Shown here in pieces: positions 26,151 to 37,011 of a stretch of DNA of 64,000 nt. The notes under the pieces are model-generated. The model saw nothing but the letters and a program-made list of their open reading frames with translations. It was not told where the DNA came from and did not search any database. Numbering within the stretch: the stretch's first letter is position 1; each line of letters opens with the position of its first letter. This DNA is from Archivesica marissinica. Taxonomy: Eukaryota; Mollusca; Bivalvia; Venerida; Vesicomyidae. The translations under genes were made by a program, and so were the position numbers. Where the stretch lies: NCBI GenBank assembly GCA_014843695.1, contig CM026401.1:29909510-29973509 (forward strand), written 5' to 3'.

Positions 26151-26540
26151 TTCTTTGCTTGGTCACTTTAGACGTGCCCCGGTGAGTTACAACAAATTAT
26201 TATTATATAGAGTATGATGTCTGTAAGGTACGTTAGGTGTAGATCGGGTCACATCATTGTTATGTGGGGTATTGCGCCAGTAGGTCATCAGTAGTTTGTG
26301 AGCGATCAGTGGTTTTACCCATGTATTATTCATATTTCTCCAAATGCAAAACTATCCACTAATTATGTGCTGCCCCATGATGACTACGTATATTTCCCCG
26401 ATTTAACAACAATGAACTTCGTATCTGTCCTATTGGACCCCCTGTAATGGCAACCATGACGCATGCGTATAAATGTACGTTTGTCGTATTCATTTCGAGA
26501 TATATAAACGGTGTAGTATGACCACGATACTTGGTCTTAC

Positions 26541-26837
26541 AGACGGATCTGTAGTCCAGTGGTAACACGCTGGACTGGTAATCCAGGGATCGCAGGTTCG
26601 ATCCCCCGCCTGACCCTGTCTGACCCTGACTGAACAGTCTTTCAAATGGGACTTTAAACCGAGGTCTCGTGTCGGTGCCGTACACCGTGCACGTAAAAGA
26701 ACCAGAGGAGACTCTGGAATGGGTCTCTGTCTGTATCATTGCACTATCCTCAAACAATCTAAAATTACTAATCTCTTCAGGAGGCGTCGCTTATATGGGC
26801 AACTGGTAGCGACGATAAATAAACGTAAAACACACAC
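26541..26837 (+). repeat. SINE-A, full-length copy with 11-bp target-site duplication
   Basis: The head runs AGACGGATCTGTAGTCCAGT to B box GGTTCGATCCCCC, with a short local duplication ('ctgaccctgtctgaccctga') after the head. The body and 'gataaataaacgtaaaacac' tail are complete. Flanks 'acgatacttgg' (26524-26534) and 'acgatatttgg' (26836-26846) differ by one base and look like the target-site duplication, so the insertion is old enough to have diverged slightly. Confidence 0.93.
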
Positions 26838-26846
26838 GATATTTGG

Positions 26847-27003
26847 CTTGTCCAACAGTTGCTAGTGAAATTAATAACTTTTGTAAAATGAAAACAGTAA
26901 TGAGAGACTGTCACTGTAGACATATTTCGTAATAAATATATAAATTAAAATAAATATAATTAATATAGTACCAATAAACGTGCTGGGTCATTATTTGGAG
27001 GTG
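26847..27003. other. AT-rich spacer
   Basis: Nothing recognised. Confidence 0.5.
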
Positions 27004-27131
27004 GATGGGGTGAAGTTAGTGTGTATGTGGGATATTAAGGGGTGATGTTATTGTGTATGTGGGATATTAGGGGGTGAGGTTATTGTGTATGTGGGATATT
27101 AGGGGATGAGGTTATTGTGTATGTGGGAGAT
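27004..27131. repeat. Minisatellite, 32-bp unit, about 4 copies
   Basis: Units share 'tgggatattaggggg' followed by 'tgaggttattgtgtatg'. The first copy is diverged ('ggggtgaagttagtgtgtat'). Confidence 0.9.
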
Positions 27132-28396
27132 ACTTCAAGGGCCTGTGGTTTCCAGTAAATATATATCTGGCCCAATTCGAGGACATTGTTCAGGGTTAGT
27201 GGCTTAAATGATTATTGTCACAAGTACATGTATGTGTGTCTGTCTGTTCGAGTGATATACTCGAGTTAGTTATGTGGATAAAAGTATCGTGCCGACACCA
27301 CGACTCTAGTAATGGCGAGGTTTCCAACTCACAACCAGTCCGTCCAGTCGGTTGTTTAAAACGGAGTTCAATATACAAGTGTATATTTGGAATGATTTAT
27401 TGTGACACATCATTGACTGGGTGGGATAAATTAACATTACGCGTTGTAGCGAAACAATGTTTAATTGAAGCTACACGTGTGGGTACTGTATATGTGAGGA
27501 GGTATATAATTGCTATCGTAGGAGTACAACTGCACTCGTATTGCTATAAGTGTTATTGTGTATTTATTTCGGCTGCTTGAGCTCGTTCCAGGATACCTAC
27601 TTTCGTATTGCAGTTTACGTCACGCATATTAATAGCATGTCTATAGGATGCTGTGTTATTACCCATAATTCTATTGAACACAATTGCGCCAACACAAAAT
27701 ACCACTTCACTGCCACTCGCTTAATTATCGATTAGCGAAGCAAAACAAGTGAGATCGAATCTTGTGAGGTGTAATATGATTTATTGTAAACGTAGAAGGT
27801 GCAAGGGAAGTAACTCGTATTATTTGTTATTTCAATTCATGCATGTGTTATCGATTAACAGAATGGAAAGTGACCTAACAAACCTCTCACACTCGTGGCT
27901 ATATGAAACCGAAAATGAGTTATGTACAGAACTAGAACACTAGAGATACAATTTCTGAGTAACAGGATTGTTGGAAAAGGTCAGAATAAATCACGTGTCG
28001 CCTCGTTTTTATTTCTTGCCTCACCTGTTTTCGAGTTTGCTTGTGAATGACGTAAACACCAAAAAGAAAAACAACTGCCAAACTGAATTACAGTTATATA
28101 AATAATTTAATATTATTACAAATATAAATGTCTATTTGTCCAATCAAGTTATACTGTTATAGTATAACATAGTCCTATGTTCACGTTCATATAAACGTCT
28201 GATATATAACCATTTGAATATTACGACTGTAGCATTTTACGCAGCCTACGCAGCCATTTCACAATAATTGTGATCTATTATACCGGAATGGAAACTATGA
28301 CGTAGCTTCTATACTGGATAATATAGTCCTTAGATAGCCAGCGGACGCACATGTTAATCACCGGTCACTCAACATAGGTCAGTCACGCTGTAACGA
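27132..28396. other. Unique DNA, no gene supported
   Basis: Open frames of 60-121 codons (for example 27215-27580) show no family motif, and several overlap on opposite strands. No repeat match. Confidence 0.5.
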
Positions 28397-28735
28397 GACT
28401 AATAACCTCCACTGGCACATATAGTCCGATTTATCCCGAAATGTATAATCGGTTATTGAGTTGGAATCCTTTGTTCTTATACTGTTATTACATCACCAGA
28501 TGTTGCGGTATGATAATTGTGATTTTATCACAATCGTGTTAATTTATTGATAACAACTCATTGGATATAATGTAGAATTTCTGTCGATATATAGTAATTT
28601 AATAATTATAAGATGAGAAAGTGATTGAACACCGATAGTATGTTGTGCAAAGGAAACAACGATAAAAACAGAGAAAACCACTTCAGATTTCCTACATACT
28701 TTTAGGGAGTATTCAAGGGCAATAACTGACCTATT
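28397..28735 (+). mobile_element. MITE-1 copy, diverged, ends lost
   Basis: Aligned by eye with 28767-29148: 'cagatgttgcggtatgataa', 'gttgtgcaaaggaaacaac', 'gataaaaacagag', 'cttttagggagtattcaagg'. The terminal AATGAGAGACATC and its inverse are missing. It sits head-to-tail, about 30 bp before a better copy. Confidence 0.8.
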
Positions 28736-28766
28736 TAATACGATTAATTAACGCCATGGGTATGCT

Positions 28767-29148
28767 ATGAGAGACATCTGTAATTTTCTATTACCTCCCT
28801 TGGCCGATACAGTCTGATTTATTCCAAAATGTGAATAGGTCCTTTTAGTTAGAATCCTTTGTTTTTACTGTTGTGCCCTCCCTAATCAGATGTTGCGGTA
28901 TGATAATGGTGATTTTATCCAAATCGTGTTAATTAAGTGATAACATTATTTTACAAATAAGTACCCATTGCATATACTGTAAGAGATCTGTTGAGATATA
29001 GTAATTTAATAATCATAAGAAGCGATAGTGGGATAAAATTGCTAGCATGTTGTGCAAAGGAAGCAACGATAAAAACAGAGGAAACACTAAATAGGACCTA
29101 TCTACTTTTAGGGAGTATTCAGGGGAAGTAACTGACCGATGTCTCTCA
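28767..29148 (+). mobile_element. MITE-1 copy with both inverted ends
   Basis: Starts ATGAGAGACATC and ends GATGTCTCTCAT. It is about 382 bp long, with no coding capacity. The 4-bp word TGCT lies on both sides (28763-28766 and 29149-29152 within one base), a possible target-site duplication. Other copies do not confirm that length. The 90-codon minus frame starting at 29285 is accidental. Confidence 0.88.
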
Positions 29149-29199
29149 TTGCTTTTCTGTTGCTGGGGTATATGGTCGAACAAGTCAAAGGCCGAATTA

Positions 29200-29465
29200 T
29201 TATCGAATAAAAGTAAAGTAAAGTGTTTGTTTATTATAGTGTCACCCCTATTTAAAGGGCCAGCCATTTCTGACTTATGAGACACCTCTTTTTATGAACA
29301 CCAGTACTTCCCGAATCCTATGCGTATAGGCCAGGTGCCAGGCTGATAGGCAATCAGTAACCATTATTTAACTAGCTGGCGGCTCACCAACCGGCTCTGA
29401 CGAGATTCGAACCTTCAACCTCACGCTCCGTAGGCGGATGCCTTAACACAATAGGCCACGGAGAC
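29200..29465 (-). repeat. SINE-D copy (tRNA-Arg-like head)
   Basis: On the minus strand the head reads TCTCCGTGGCCTATTGTGTT, GGCATCCGCCTACGGAGCG, then B box GGTTCGAATCTC. The anticodon loop CTACGGA would place ACG (Arg). Body and tail include GCCCTTTAAATAGGGGTGAC and ACTATAATAAACAAACACTT. The tail alone recurs at 59029-59082. It lies between MITE-1 and the 30-bp array. Confidence 0.75.
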
Positions 29466-29471
29466 GGAATA

Positions 29472-30238
29472 ACGACACACTAGCTTAGCTACCTATGGTT
29501 AACGACACACTATCTTAGCTACCTATGGTTAATGACACACTATCTTAGCTACCTATGGTTGACGACACACTATCTTAGCTACCTATGGTTGACGGCACAC
29601 TATCTTAGCTACCTATGGTTGACGGCACACTATCTTAGCTACCTATGGTTGACGACACACTATCTTAGCTACCTATGGTTAACGACACACTATCTTAGCT
29701 ACCTATGGTTGACGGCACACTATCTTAGCTACTGATGGTTAACGACACACTATCTTAGCTACTGATGGTTAACGACACACTATCTTAGCTACCTATGGTT
29801 GACGACACACTATCTTAGCTACATATGGTTAGCGACACACTATCTTAGCTACATATGGTTGACGACACACTATCTTAGCTACCTATGGTTGACGACACAC
29901 TATCTTAGCTACCTATGATTGACGACACACTATCTTAGCTACCTATGGTGACGACACACTATCTTAGCTACATATGGTTAGCGACACACTATCTTAGCTA
30001 CCTATGGTTGACGACACACTATCTTAGCTACCTATGGTTAACGACACACTATCTTAGCTACCTATGGTTGACGGTACACTATCTTAGCTACCTATGGTTG
30101 ACGGCACACTATCTTAGCTACCTATGGTTGACGACACACTATCTTAGCTACCTACGGTTGACGGCACACTATCTTAGCTACCTATGGTTGACGGCACACT
30201 ATCTTAGCTACCGATGGTTGACGGCACACTATCTTAGC
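29472..30238. repeat. Minisatellite, 30-bp unit, about 25 copies
   Basis: Unit: 'cttagctacctatggtt' followed by 'gacgacacactat'. Variants are 'gacggcac', 'aacgacac', 'agcgacac', 'acatatgg' and 'actgatgg'. The 30-bp unit keeps a plus-strand frame open (a 10-residue repeat), interrupted by a one-base deletion near 29950. Not a gene. Confidence 0.97.
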
Positions 30239-30295
30239 TGTGTACTATGTATACGATTCTTGTATAACCGATTCGCATGTACTTGACTGAGGAAC

Positions 30296-30587
30296 AGACA
30301 GATCTGTAGTCCAGTGGTAACACGCTGGACTGGTAATCCAGGGATCGCAGGTTCGATCCCCCGTCTGACCATAATAACATTAATAGTCTTTCAGATGGGA
30401 CTTTAAACCGATGTCTCGTGTCGGTGCTTTACACCGTGCACGTAAAAGAACCAGAGGAGATTCTGGAATGGGTCTCTGTCTGTATCATTGCACTATCCTC
30501 CAAAAATCTAAAATGACTAATCTCTTCAGGAGGCGTCGCTCATATGGGCAACCGGTAGCGACGGTAAATAAACGTAAAACACACACA
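30296..30587 (+). repeat. SINE-A, full-length copy with 11-bp target-site duplication
   Basis: The head has A box TAGTCCAGTGG and B box GGTTCGATCCCCC, and the body and acacacac tail are complete. Flanks 'ttgactgagga' (30283-30293) and 'ttgactgcgga' (30588-30598) match at 10 of 11 positions. The left edge is only about 55 bp from the end of the 30-bp array. Confidence 0.93.
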
Positions 30588-30598
30588 TTGACTGCGGA

Positions 30599-30959
30599 CT
30601 GAGATTGTCGCAAAATGTCTCAATGAAGCATGCCATTCGGGAATACTTGGCAAGAAAGACAACTGATATGAAACTAGCGACGACCATCAAATAACTCCAG
30701 AGAGTGGCTTGTCAGAAAGCTTACATTATAATACTAGTTACAACTTACAACTGGCGATGTACGTTAAACGTGAAACCAACGTTAGACGTCATAATGTTGA
30801 GTTGGGCTGAAAGCTACAATATTAACGCTAAACGTTACAATCATCAGCTCACAGTGTGACTTTTAACGTGTGTTGTTAAGTTAATTGCAGTTAACGACTT
30901 TAGAGTCAGTTATTAGTTTTTGCGTTCCCACAGGGTTCTGGTTTCTCATATATAATTTT
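30599..30959. other. Unique spacer, nothing recognised
   Basis: Contains repeated 'aacgtt/ttaacg' words but no clear unit or element. Confidence 0.5.
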
Positions 30960-31152
30960 ATATTCCATGTATGTCAGACCCCGTGCGGGGGCTTAGACAT
31001 GTTTTCATGGGGACAATTAGTCGACCTAACCAGTTCTATAAGGCTTTAAAGGCACTATAGGCTTTGCTCAATGACACTACATAGTGCCCTAACCGATTAT
31101 CGAACCTTCGATACCAAATCCGACGCTCTACCACTAGACCACGGATGCCGCT
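30960..31152 (-). repeat. SINE-E copy (tRNA-like head)
   Basis: On the minus strand: GCGGCATCCGTGGTCTAGTG, GTAGAGCGTCGGATTTGG, B box AAGGTTCGATAATCGG, then GTGTCATTGAGCAAAGCC, which resembles the TTGAGCAAGGC word of other SINEs in this window. The head has recognisable A and B boxes. The 3' end is uncertain, near the small hairpin 'ccccgtgcgggg'. Confidence 0.65.
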
Positions 31153-31234
31153 GTTGCTCTTACGTGTACAATGTGAGTGAATTTGTCACCGCACCGTAAC
31201 CTATATTATAACTGGAACCTTTTGACCACGTAAT

Positions 31235-31566
31235 ATGATGACTGCTCACTTTGGATGAATCCGGCGTGGTCATAGTATGATGACTGCTCACTTTGGATGA
31301 ACCCGGCGTGGTCATAGTATGATGACTGCTCACTTTGGATGAATCCGGCGTGGTCATAGTATGATGACTGCTCACTTTGGATGAATCCGGCGTGGTCATA
31401 GTATGATGACTGCTCACTTTGGATGAACCCGGCGTGGTCATAGTATGATGACTGCTCACTTTGGATGAACCCGGCGTGGTCATAGTATGATGACTGCTCA
31501 CTTTGGATGAACCCGGCGTGGTCATAGTATGATGACTGCTCACTTTGCATGAATCCGGCGTGGTCA
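31235..31566. repeat. Minisatellite, 42-bp unit, 8 copies
   Basis: Units contain 'atgatgactgctcactttgg' followed by 'atgaatccggcgtggtcata' or 'atgaacccggcgtggtcata'. The unit is 14 codons, which explains two overlapping minus frames of 114 and 136 codons. These have no other support. Confidence 0.97.
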
Positions 31567-32498
31567 ACAATGTTGGGAAGTAATGTTGTGTTGTGCCCTA
31601 TCCGTCAGTCGCTGCGTAGAATTATCGCGGTGTCTTTCAGATGGGACGTAATGCAGGCTTACATACGTCATATTATTACAACAGATGACTCATTACGGAA
31701 ACCGGAAGCTGCAAACCGTGACAGATTCAGTCTGGATGACCCCTTTTTACTTCGTGTAGTTCTAATTAGTTTAAGCAGAGATATCCGAATACCCATACCA
31801 ATGTGGCGTATGGGGGATGCTTCACGGACGGGAGAGACGGCATACTGAAGCTCGACACACACCAGCCTGACCCAAGGTTAGACGAGTTAAGGTCAAGAGG
31901 TTAAAATGACGTCACTGGTATCGAAACTGAGGTCGTTCGGATGTAGTCCGGGATTAAATAGATCGTTCTCGACACCCATGTGACTCGCTCCAAAACAACT
32001 ACGCAGGCTACCATCTATGACGACTTTGTATCAAAATAAAACAACTAAAGGCGATATAGCCCAAAATGGTGCTGATGCAGGCGTAAAACCCGAAATATAA
32101 CAAGGTCGAGGCAAGGAGTGATATATCGTGCAACGGTATATTGGACGAAATGCAACAACTGTAAAATATAACCTACACGTGTATTATTGTGTTGCTACAG
32201 CGTCAGCGCTTTAGATGGTAGGGACTTTGTTATAGTATATCACAACGTGGGATATGTACAGGTGTCGGTTACAGGTGCAGAAATACATAGCTATCAACAA
32301 GTGCCGTGACACGATCTATTACGATGCCAGATGTGACAAAATGCAGTACCCAATGACAACACAATGACAACAAATTGTCGTTGCGGGATCGGTGAATAAG
32401 GTTGAGACGCAGTGTGCAGTGTGTTAGTACGTTGTACCATTGAATATTCTGTTGAAAGAATTGAAAGATAATATATACATTGCTTATTACACTGCGTC
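31567..32498. other. Unique DNA, no gene supported
   Basis: A 99-codon plus frame (31549-31848) begins in the array and shows no known motif. No repeat match. Confidence 0.5.
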
Positions 32499-32690
32499 TA
32501 TACGGGTTATCTGTCGTGGCTATACATAACTACACGGGTTATCTGTCGTGGCTATGCATAACTACACGGGTTATCTATCGTGGCTATGAATAACTACACG
32601 GGTTATCTGTCGTGGCTATGCATAACTACACGGGTTATCTGTCGTGGCTATGCATAACTGCACGGGTTATCTGTCGTGGCTATATGTATA
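32499..32690. repeat. Minisatellite, 32-bp unit, about 6 copies
   Basis: Units share 'cacgggttatctgtcgtggc' and 'tatgcataacta'. The last copy diverges into 'tatatgtatatacatg'. Confidence 0.95.
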
Positions 32691-32735
32691 TACATGTAGC
32701 ACAGGGTACCAACCACATATGTTAGAAAAGAGACA

Positions 32736-32920
32736 TACAGTCAACCCTGTGTTAATGGTCATCTCTAATAAGCAGCCAACCTGTATTAAGCCGCCAGCTA
32801 CCAGATTCCCAATATGTTCTTTTATTATACAGTTTATCTCTATTAAACAGTCACCTGTGTTAAACAGCCACTTTCTGACTGTGATTCCTTGACTGGTTGC
32901 TTAAGAAAGGTTTGACTGTA
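32736..32920. mobile_element. MITE-2 copy (TA-flanked, Tc1/mariner-like ends)
   Basis: Begins TA-CAGTCAACCCTGTGTTAA and ends AAAGGTTTGACTG-TA. The internal 'taataagcagcca' and 'ggttgcttaag' words match the better copy at 53657-53812. TA on both sides with CAGTCAAACC ends is what Tc1/mariner-derived MITEs show. The 82-codon frame across it is accidental. Confidence 0.75.
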
Positions 32921-33290
32921 GTGCCATCTGCATGCAGCTGCTTCTATTACAAACATTCGTGTACGGTTTCTACTTGCCCTGTATTGTAGGTGCATATAGC
33001 CAACAACTACGTATTAAAAGGTTGTGTTATTGTTTTGTCTTGTTGTTGTATATTACTTTGCAATAAACATATTGATAGCATAACACTTTGATGGAAATGT
33101 CATATGTGAATGTTTTCACATTGTCTGCTGCGTCTATCTGGCATATGTAACAGCAATACATTTAACCTTTTCGCACGTTACACTCGTTTATTCCGCATAT
33201 TGATATATCCTGTGTTTGCATTTTCAGCGGTGTGATACTGGACATGGCTATTGTATTAAAACGGTATTGTACATGTAGACTAGTTTTCAC
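32921..33290. other. AT-rich spacer, nothing recognised
   Basis: No supported feature. Confidence 0.5.
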
Positions 33291-33367
33291 AGACGGATCT
33301 GTAGTTCAGTGGTAACACGCTGGACTGGTAATCCAGGGATCGCAGGTTCGATCCCCCGTCTGACCCT
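33291..33367 (+). repeat. SINE-A head only (tRNA-like part)
   Basis: 'agacggatctgtagttcagt' through B box 'ggttcgatcccccgtctgac' is well preserved. The body is absent after 'gaccctgg'. It faces an inverted full copy at 33421-33714. Confidence 0.9.
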
Positions 33368-33420
33368 GGTCAGCGACTGCAACCACTCGACCACGTATAG
33401 GCCGACACAAAACTATTCTT

Positions 33421-33714
33421 TTGTGTGTTTTACGTTTATTTATCGTCGCTACCGGTTGCCCATATGAGCGACGCCTCCTGAAGAGATTTGTCATTTTAGA
33501 TTTTTGGAGGATAGTGCAATGATACAGACAGAGACCCATTCCAGAGTCTCCTCTGGTTCTTTTACCTGCACGGTGTAAAGCACCGACACGAGACCTCGGT
33601 TTAACGTCCCATCTGAAAGACTGTTAATTGTATTATGATCAGACGGGGGATTGAACCTGTGATACCTGGATTACCAGTCCAGCGTGTTACTACTGGACTA
33701 CAGATCCGTCTCTC
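33421..33714 (-). repeat. SINE-A, full-length inverted copy
   Basis: Complete on the minus strand from AGACGGATCTGTAGTCCAGT to the TAAAACACACA tail. Several head substitutions ('tactactgg', 'gggattgaac', 'gatacc') damage the A and B boxes. The head lies at its right end, so it is complementary to the plus-strand head at 33291-33367, with about 270 bp between. No target-site duplication recognised. Confidence 0.92.
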
Positions 33715-34224
33715 ATGAAGGAAACCCTTCATATAGTGAGAGCACATGGAATGAGCGACTCGGTTCTACTACGGGGGCCGTCTTGTTTTAAATCTTGTCT
33801 GTAGGAATATGATACCTTGATTATCATAAAAAATCATGCTCATTTTTAAAAAAAAACTATTAATATGTTGGGTAAAAAAATATAAATGTAGTTAAGTGAG
33901 CAGTTGTCATTTTTGATATTTTTATCCTAAATTTTATTGGATAATAAAAATAAAAGCTTAGAGATAATAAGTGAAAACGTGTCATCTTCTGATAATGGTG
34001 TGTCACTTTCTGCAGTTTTTATCCAAAGACAAAGAAGCTGGGGATTTGAGCTGCCTGGTGGCGTGATTGATGGCTTTGTCTTCGTCATGTAATATATCTA
34101 GCAACTCCACATATAATCCAACAAAGCTTGTTTCAGGCTCCACTCCACAGTGCTTTGGCAAACACCTGCTTGTTTATTATTTGTTATGTACAGCAAATTA
34201 ATTTTAAATTACTACCTACCTGAC
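33715..34224. other. AT-rich spacer, nothing recognised
   Basis: No supported feature. Confidence 0.5.
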
Positions 34225-34235
34225 GTTTGGAACTA

Positions 34236-34468
34236 GTTTAAATTTATTTTAGCTCGATTGCGAAACAAGTTCTTACAACATGTTTTTATTCACTCTCAAG
34301 ACAGCATTCCTTATGGATTCCATTGTCACGAAGGAGAGAGGAGAGAGGAGAGAAAAGGCAATGTGGAATTTAAGTGACTTGCCTAATGACACACTTATAA
34401 CGGTTACAAATGGGCTCGAACTCGGGCCGTCCACACATTAAGCAAACGCGCTACCACTGCGTTATCAG
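34236..34468 (-). repeat. SINE-B, near full-length with 11-bp target-site duplication
   Basis: Minus strand reads from CTGATAACGCAGTGGTAGCG through GCCCATTTGTAACCGTTATA to tail TTGTTTCGCAATCGAGCTAA. A small 'gagagga' duplication lies inside. Flanks 'gtttggaacta' (34225-34235) and 'gtttggaatta' (34469-34479) match at 10 of 11 positions. Confidence 0.88.
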
Positions 34469-34655
34469 GTTTGGAATTAAAGCAAACAGTAAGCCCCGCA
34501 GGAAGCTGGTGTAGTATTGTCGTGTGGATATGTCGAATATTTAGATTAGTTTACTAAAAGTTTAGTTAAAATCATATTTTTGATTTACGCAAAATAATTT
34601 CTTTTGTTATTATGATTGGATTTGTAACTAAGGAGCTGCAGAGATAAATGAAGAC

Positions 34656-34830
34656 CGCCTCCGTGGTCGAGTGGTTACGGTCACTGATTTGTATATCACG
34701 GTAGCATATCATCACTGATGGTCACGGGCTCGAGCCCCGCTCAGACCGTGTCTCATTTATATGAACATGTTGGCAGTTTCGTACGGAGGTTGATGCACCA
34801 AGTAATGGTTAACCGCTGGAGCATGCTCAG
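34656..34830 (+). repeat. Possible tRNA-derived SINE, single copy
   Basis: 'cgcctccgtggtcgagtggt' looks like an A box region and 'gggctcgagccccg' like a B box, but the distance between them is too long for an ordinary tRNA. 'gaccgtgtctcat' follows the head. No second copy in the window allows the family to be defined. Confidence 0.4.
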
Positions 34831-34977
34831 GAAAGGTGTTGAGAGAAAAAGAAGATAGATGAACTAAACAATCGACTTTCCCAAATAGTATATAATATGT
34901 ATGCACTTTAAATATGTTTAAAATGTTGGGCATATCTGCTGTAACTCCTGGTTAATATTGGTTTTGTAATTAGATGT

Positions 34978-35135
34978 GGCTGGCGGCCATAGTTCAGTTG
35001 TAGAGCTGTGGATTTGGAATCTAGAGGTTCTACTACAGGTATGTAGTGTCCTTGAGCAAGGCACATCGCGCACATTGCTTAGTATCGGTTAACCGCTTAG
35101 GCCGGCTAATATCGGCTAAGCCTGTCCAGGTAAAC
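34978..35135 (+). repeat. Possible tRNA-derived SINE, single copy
   Basis: 'cggccatagttcagttgtag' and 'agaggttctactacagg' resemble worn A and B boxes. They are followed by 'gtgtccttgagcaaggcaca', a word common to SINE bodies and similar to that in SINE-B and SINE-E here. The 3' end is not defined. Confidence 0.5.
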
Positions 35136-35627
35136 GTGAAGTCGTCATGATAGGTTTGACATACATTGAAAATAGGAATTTCATGAAAACATGTTTTATT
35201 ACAAAGTCGGCAAACATCTTGCCTTTGGCAATACAACATACGTACATAATATTATACATGACATGAGAAACAAAGGTATGTAATATACACACAGGCCCGT
35301 AACCACACTGATGCAAATGAGGCACTCTCCTCGGTTAGAATTTGGCAAGTAACGACAGGTATATTGGGAATCTGATAAAAGTGCCTTCAGAATGAACAGA
35401 CATGCATACACAAAAATATTACGGTGGGGGTGTCGCCTCGGTTATTTTCAGATTCAGACTACGTCACTGACACGAAATGAAATTACATTGATACTAGATT
35501 GACATCGTGTTATTTTAAGAAACGATAAACAAGGTTACAAGCTATATTGGCAAAGAGCGAAACCAATTCAATAACATTATAGAGTTGCAGCGTCATTGTG
35601 TGATAATACATATTAATATGACATCAT
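35136..35627. other. Unique DNA, no gene supported
   Basis: Three overlapping minus frames of about 70 codons (35033-35411) occupy different frames of the same DNA and match nothing. Confidence 0.5.
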
Positions 35628-35638
35628 ACATATGCCTT

Positions 35639-35849
35639 TTAACAGTCTTTCAGATGGGACGTTAAACCGAGGTCTCGTGTCGGTGCTTTACACCGTGTAC
35701 GTAAAAGAACCAGAGGAGATTCTGGAATGGGTCTCTGTCTGTATCATGCACTATCCTCCAAAAATCTAAAATAACTAATCTCTTCAGGAGGCGTCGCTCA
35801 TATGGGCAACCCGTAGCGACGATAAATAAACGTAAAAAACAAAAACAAA
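35639..35849 (+). repeat. SINE-A, 5'-truncated copy with perfect 11-bp target-site duplication
   Basis: It begins at the body word 'cagtctttcagatgggacg', lacks the whole tRNA-like head, and ends 'gtaaaaaacaaaaacaaa'. The direct repeat 'acatatgcctt' at 35628-35638 and 35850-35860 is exact. The truncation therefore occurred during integration and not by later deletion. A headless copy has no internal promoter. Confidence 0.95.
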
Positions 35850-35860
35850 ACATATGCCTT

Positions 35861-36419
35861 CATTTATGTTCATCACGTAAATAAAAGCTTTCATATGACT
35901 TGTTCGTAGAAACAACCGTCTTAGACATGTTGACCGTCATTTTGGACATGTATATGAATTTAACAGTACATCGTGTGTCACTGGTGTGCTATAAATAGCG
36001 CTATTATTTAGCGCTATATTTAAACCTATACGAAACTTGAGCATCTAGTGTGATTAAGCGGAAAGGTAATACGTTTAAACGTAGATGTGTTTGATCACCC
36101 GACGTCTGACGACTGCGCAAGTGTAATCAGGTGTACCGATGTTCAACACTCTGTTCATATCATTGTACACCTTTTGACATTGCACAATTTGAGACTGGGT
36201 TCTTGCGTGACACTTCCTGATTATAATTCGATGATTTTACGGTCTGTGAGCTGGACAATGCAGCGCAGTCGTGTAGGTCTGCCGTACTTAAATCCTAATT
36301 GCTGTAAGCCGAGCATCGTTCGCTTCCGCTATATTCCGAGGATTGATACAGTAAGTTAATTACAAAAATAGAGGTAGAATATACTATGAACTTCTATACA
36401 AACCTGTGATATCCGAATA
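35861..36419. other. Unique DNA, no gene supported
   Basis: A 90-codon frame at 36087-36359 shows no known motif. A small palindrome 'aatagcgctattatttagcgctat' region (35996-36020) is the only structure. Confidence 0.45.
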
Positions 36420-36905
36420 AAGTCCACCTCAGAATAAATCTCCACACACATTAAACACACCACATGTAGATCATACACCGATGGAGACTATTAACCCGCG
36501 ATTCATTCCTTAAATAAATTCAAGGAATACAGTCCACCAACGAATAAATTTCACTTCCGAATGAAATACACCAACGAATAAAGAACACCTCCGAATTAAA
36601 TCCAACTCAGAATTAAATACACCAACGAATAAATTCCACCTCCGAATTAAATACACCAACGAATAAATTCCACCTCCGAATTAAATACACCAACGAATAA
36701 ATTCCACCTCCGAATTAAATCCACCAACGAATAAAATCCACCTCCGAATTCATCAACGAATAAAGTCCATCAACGAATAAAGTCCACCTCCGAATAAAAT
36801 CCACCTCCGAATTAAATCCATTAACGAATTAAATCCATCAACGAATAAAGTCCATCAACGAATAAAGTCCATCAACGAATAAATTCCACCTATTAAGAAA
36901 GACCA
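36420..36905. repeat. Degenerate minisatellite, 17-bp half-units and 34-bp units
   Basis: Half-units of the type 'ccaccaacgaataaagt' and 'ccacctccgaattaaat' alternate in the centre (34-bp period, about 36590-36740). Elsewhere one type repeats alone (17-bp 'atcaacgaataaagtcc', about 36835-36885). The outer 100 bp on the left are degenerate. Confidence 0.93.
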
Positions 36906-37011
36906 CCTTGGCATGAAGTACAACTCGCAATAAAGTCCACTCGTATACAAAGACTATTACAAAGCATTATCAACGAAGTTTGATCTTTGAATAGAGGCCA
37001 CCTGTTGACAT

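Larger units (their letters stand above)
25811..26175 (+). repeat. Tandem pair of a tRNA-Lys-headed element, 234-bp period
   Basis: 'tattccggcgtgggtagaac' and the tRNA-like region that follows occur at 25819 and again at 26053, 234 bp later. The DNA after each head begins with a similar 'ctttctttgcttggtcac'. The second copy ends soon after that word. This could be a SINE family with a tandem duplication, or two decayed tRNA genes in one duplicated segment. Confidence 0.75.
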
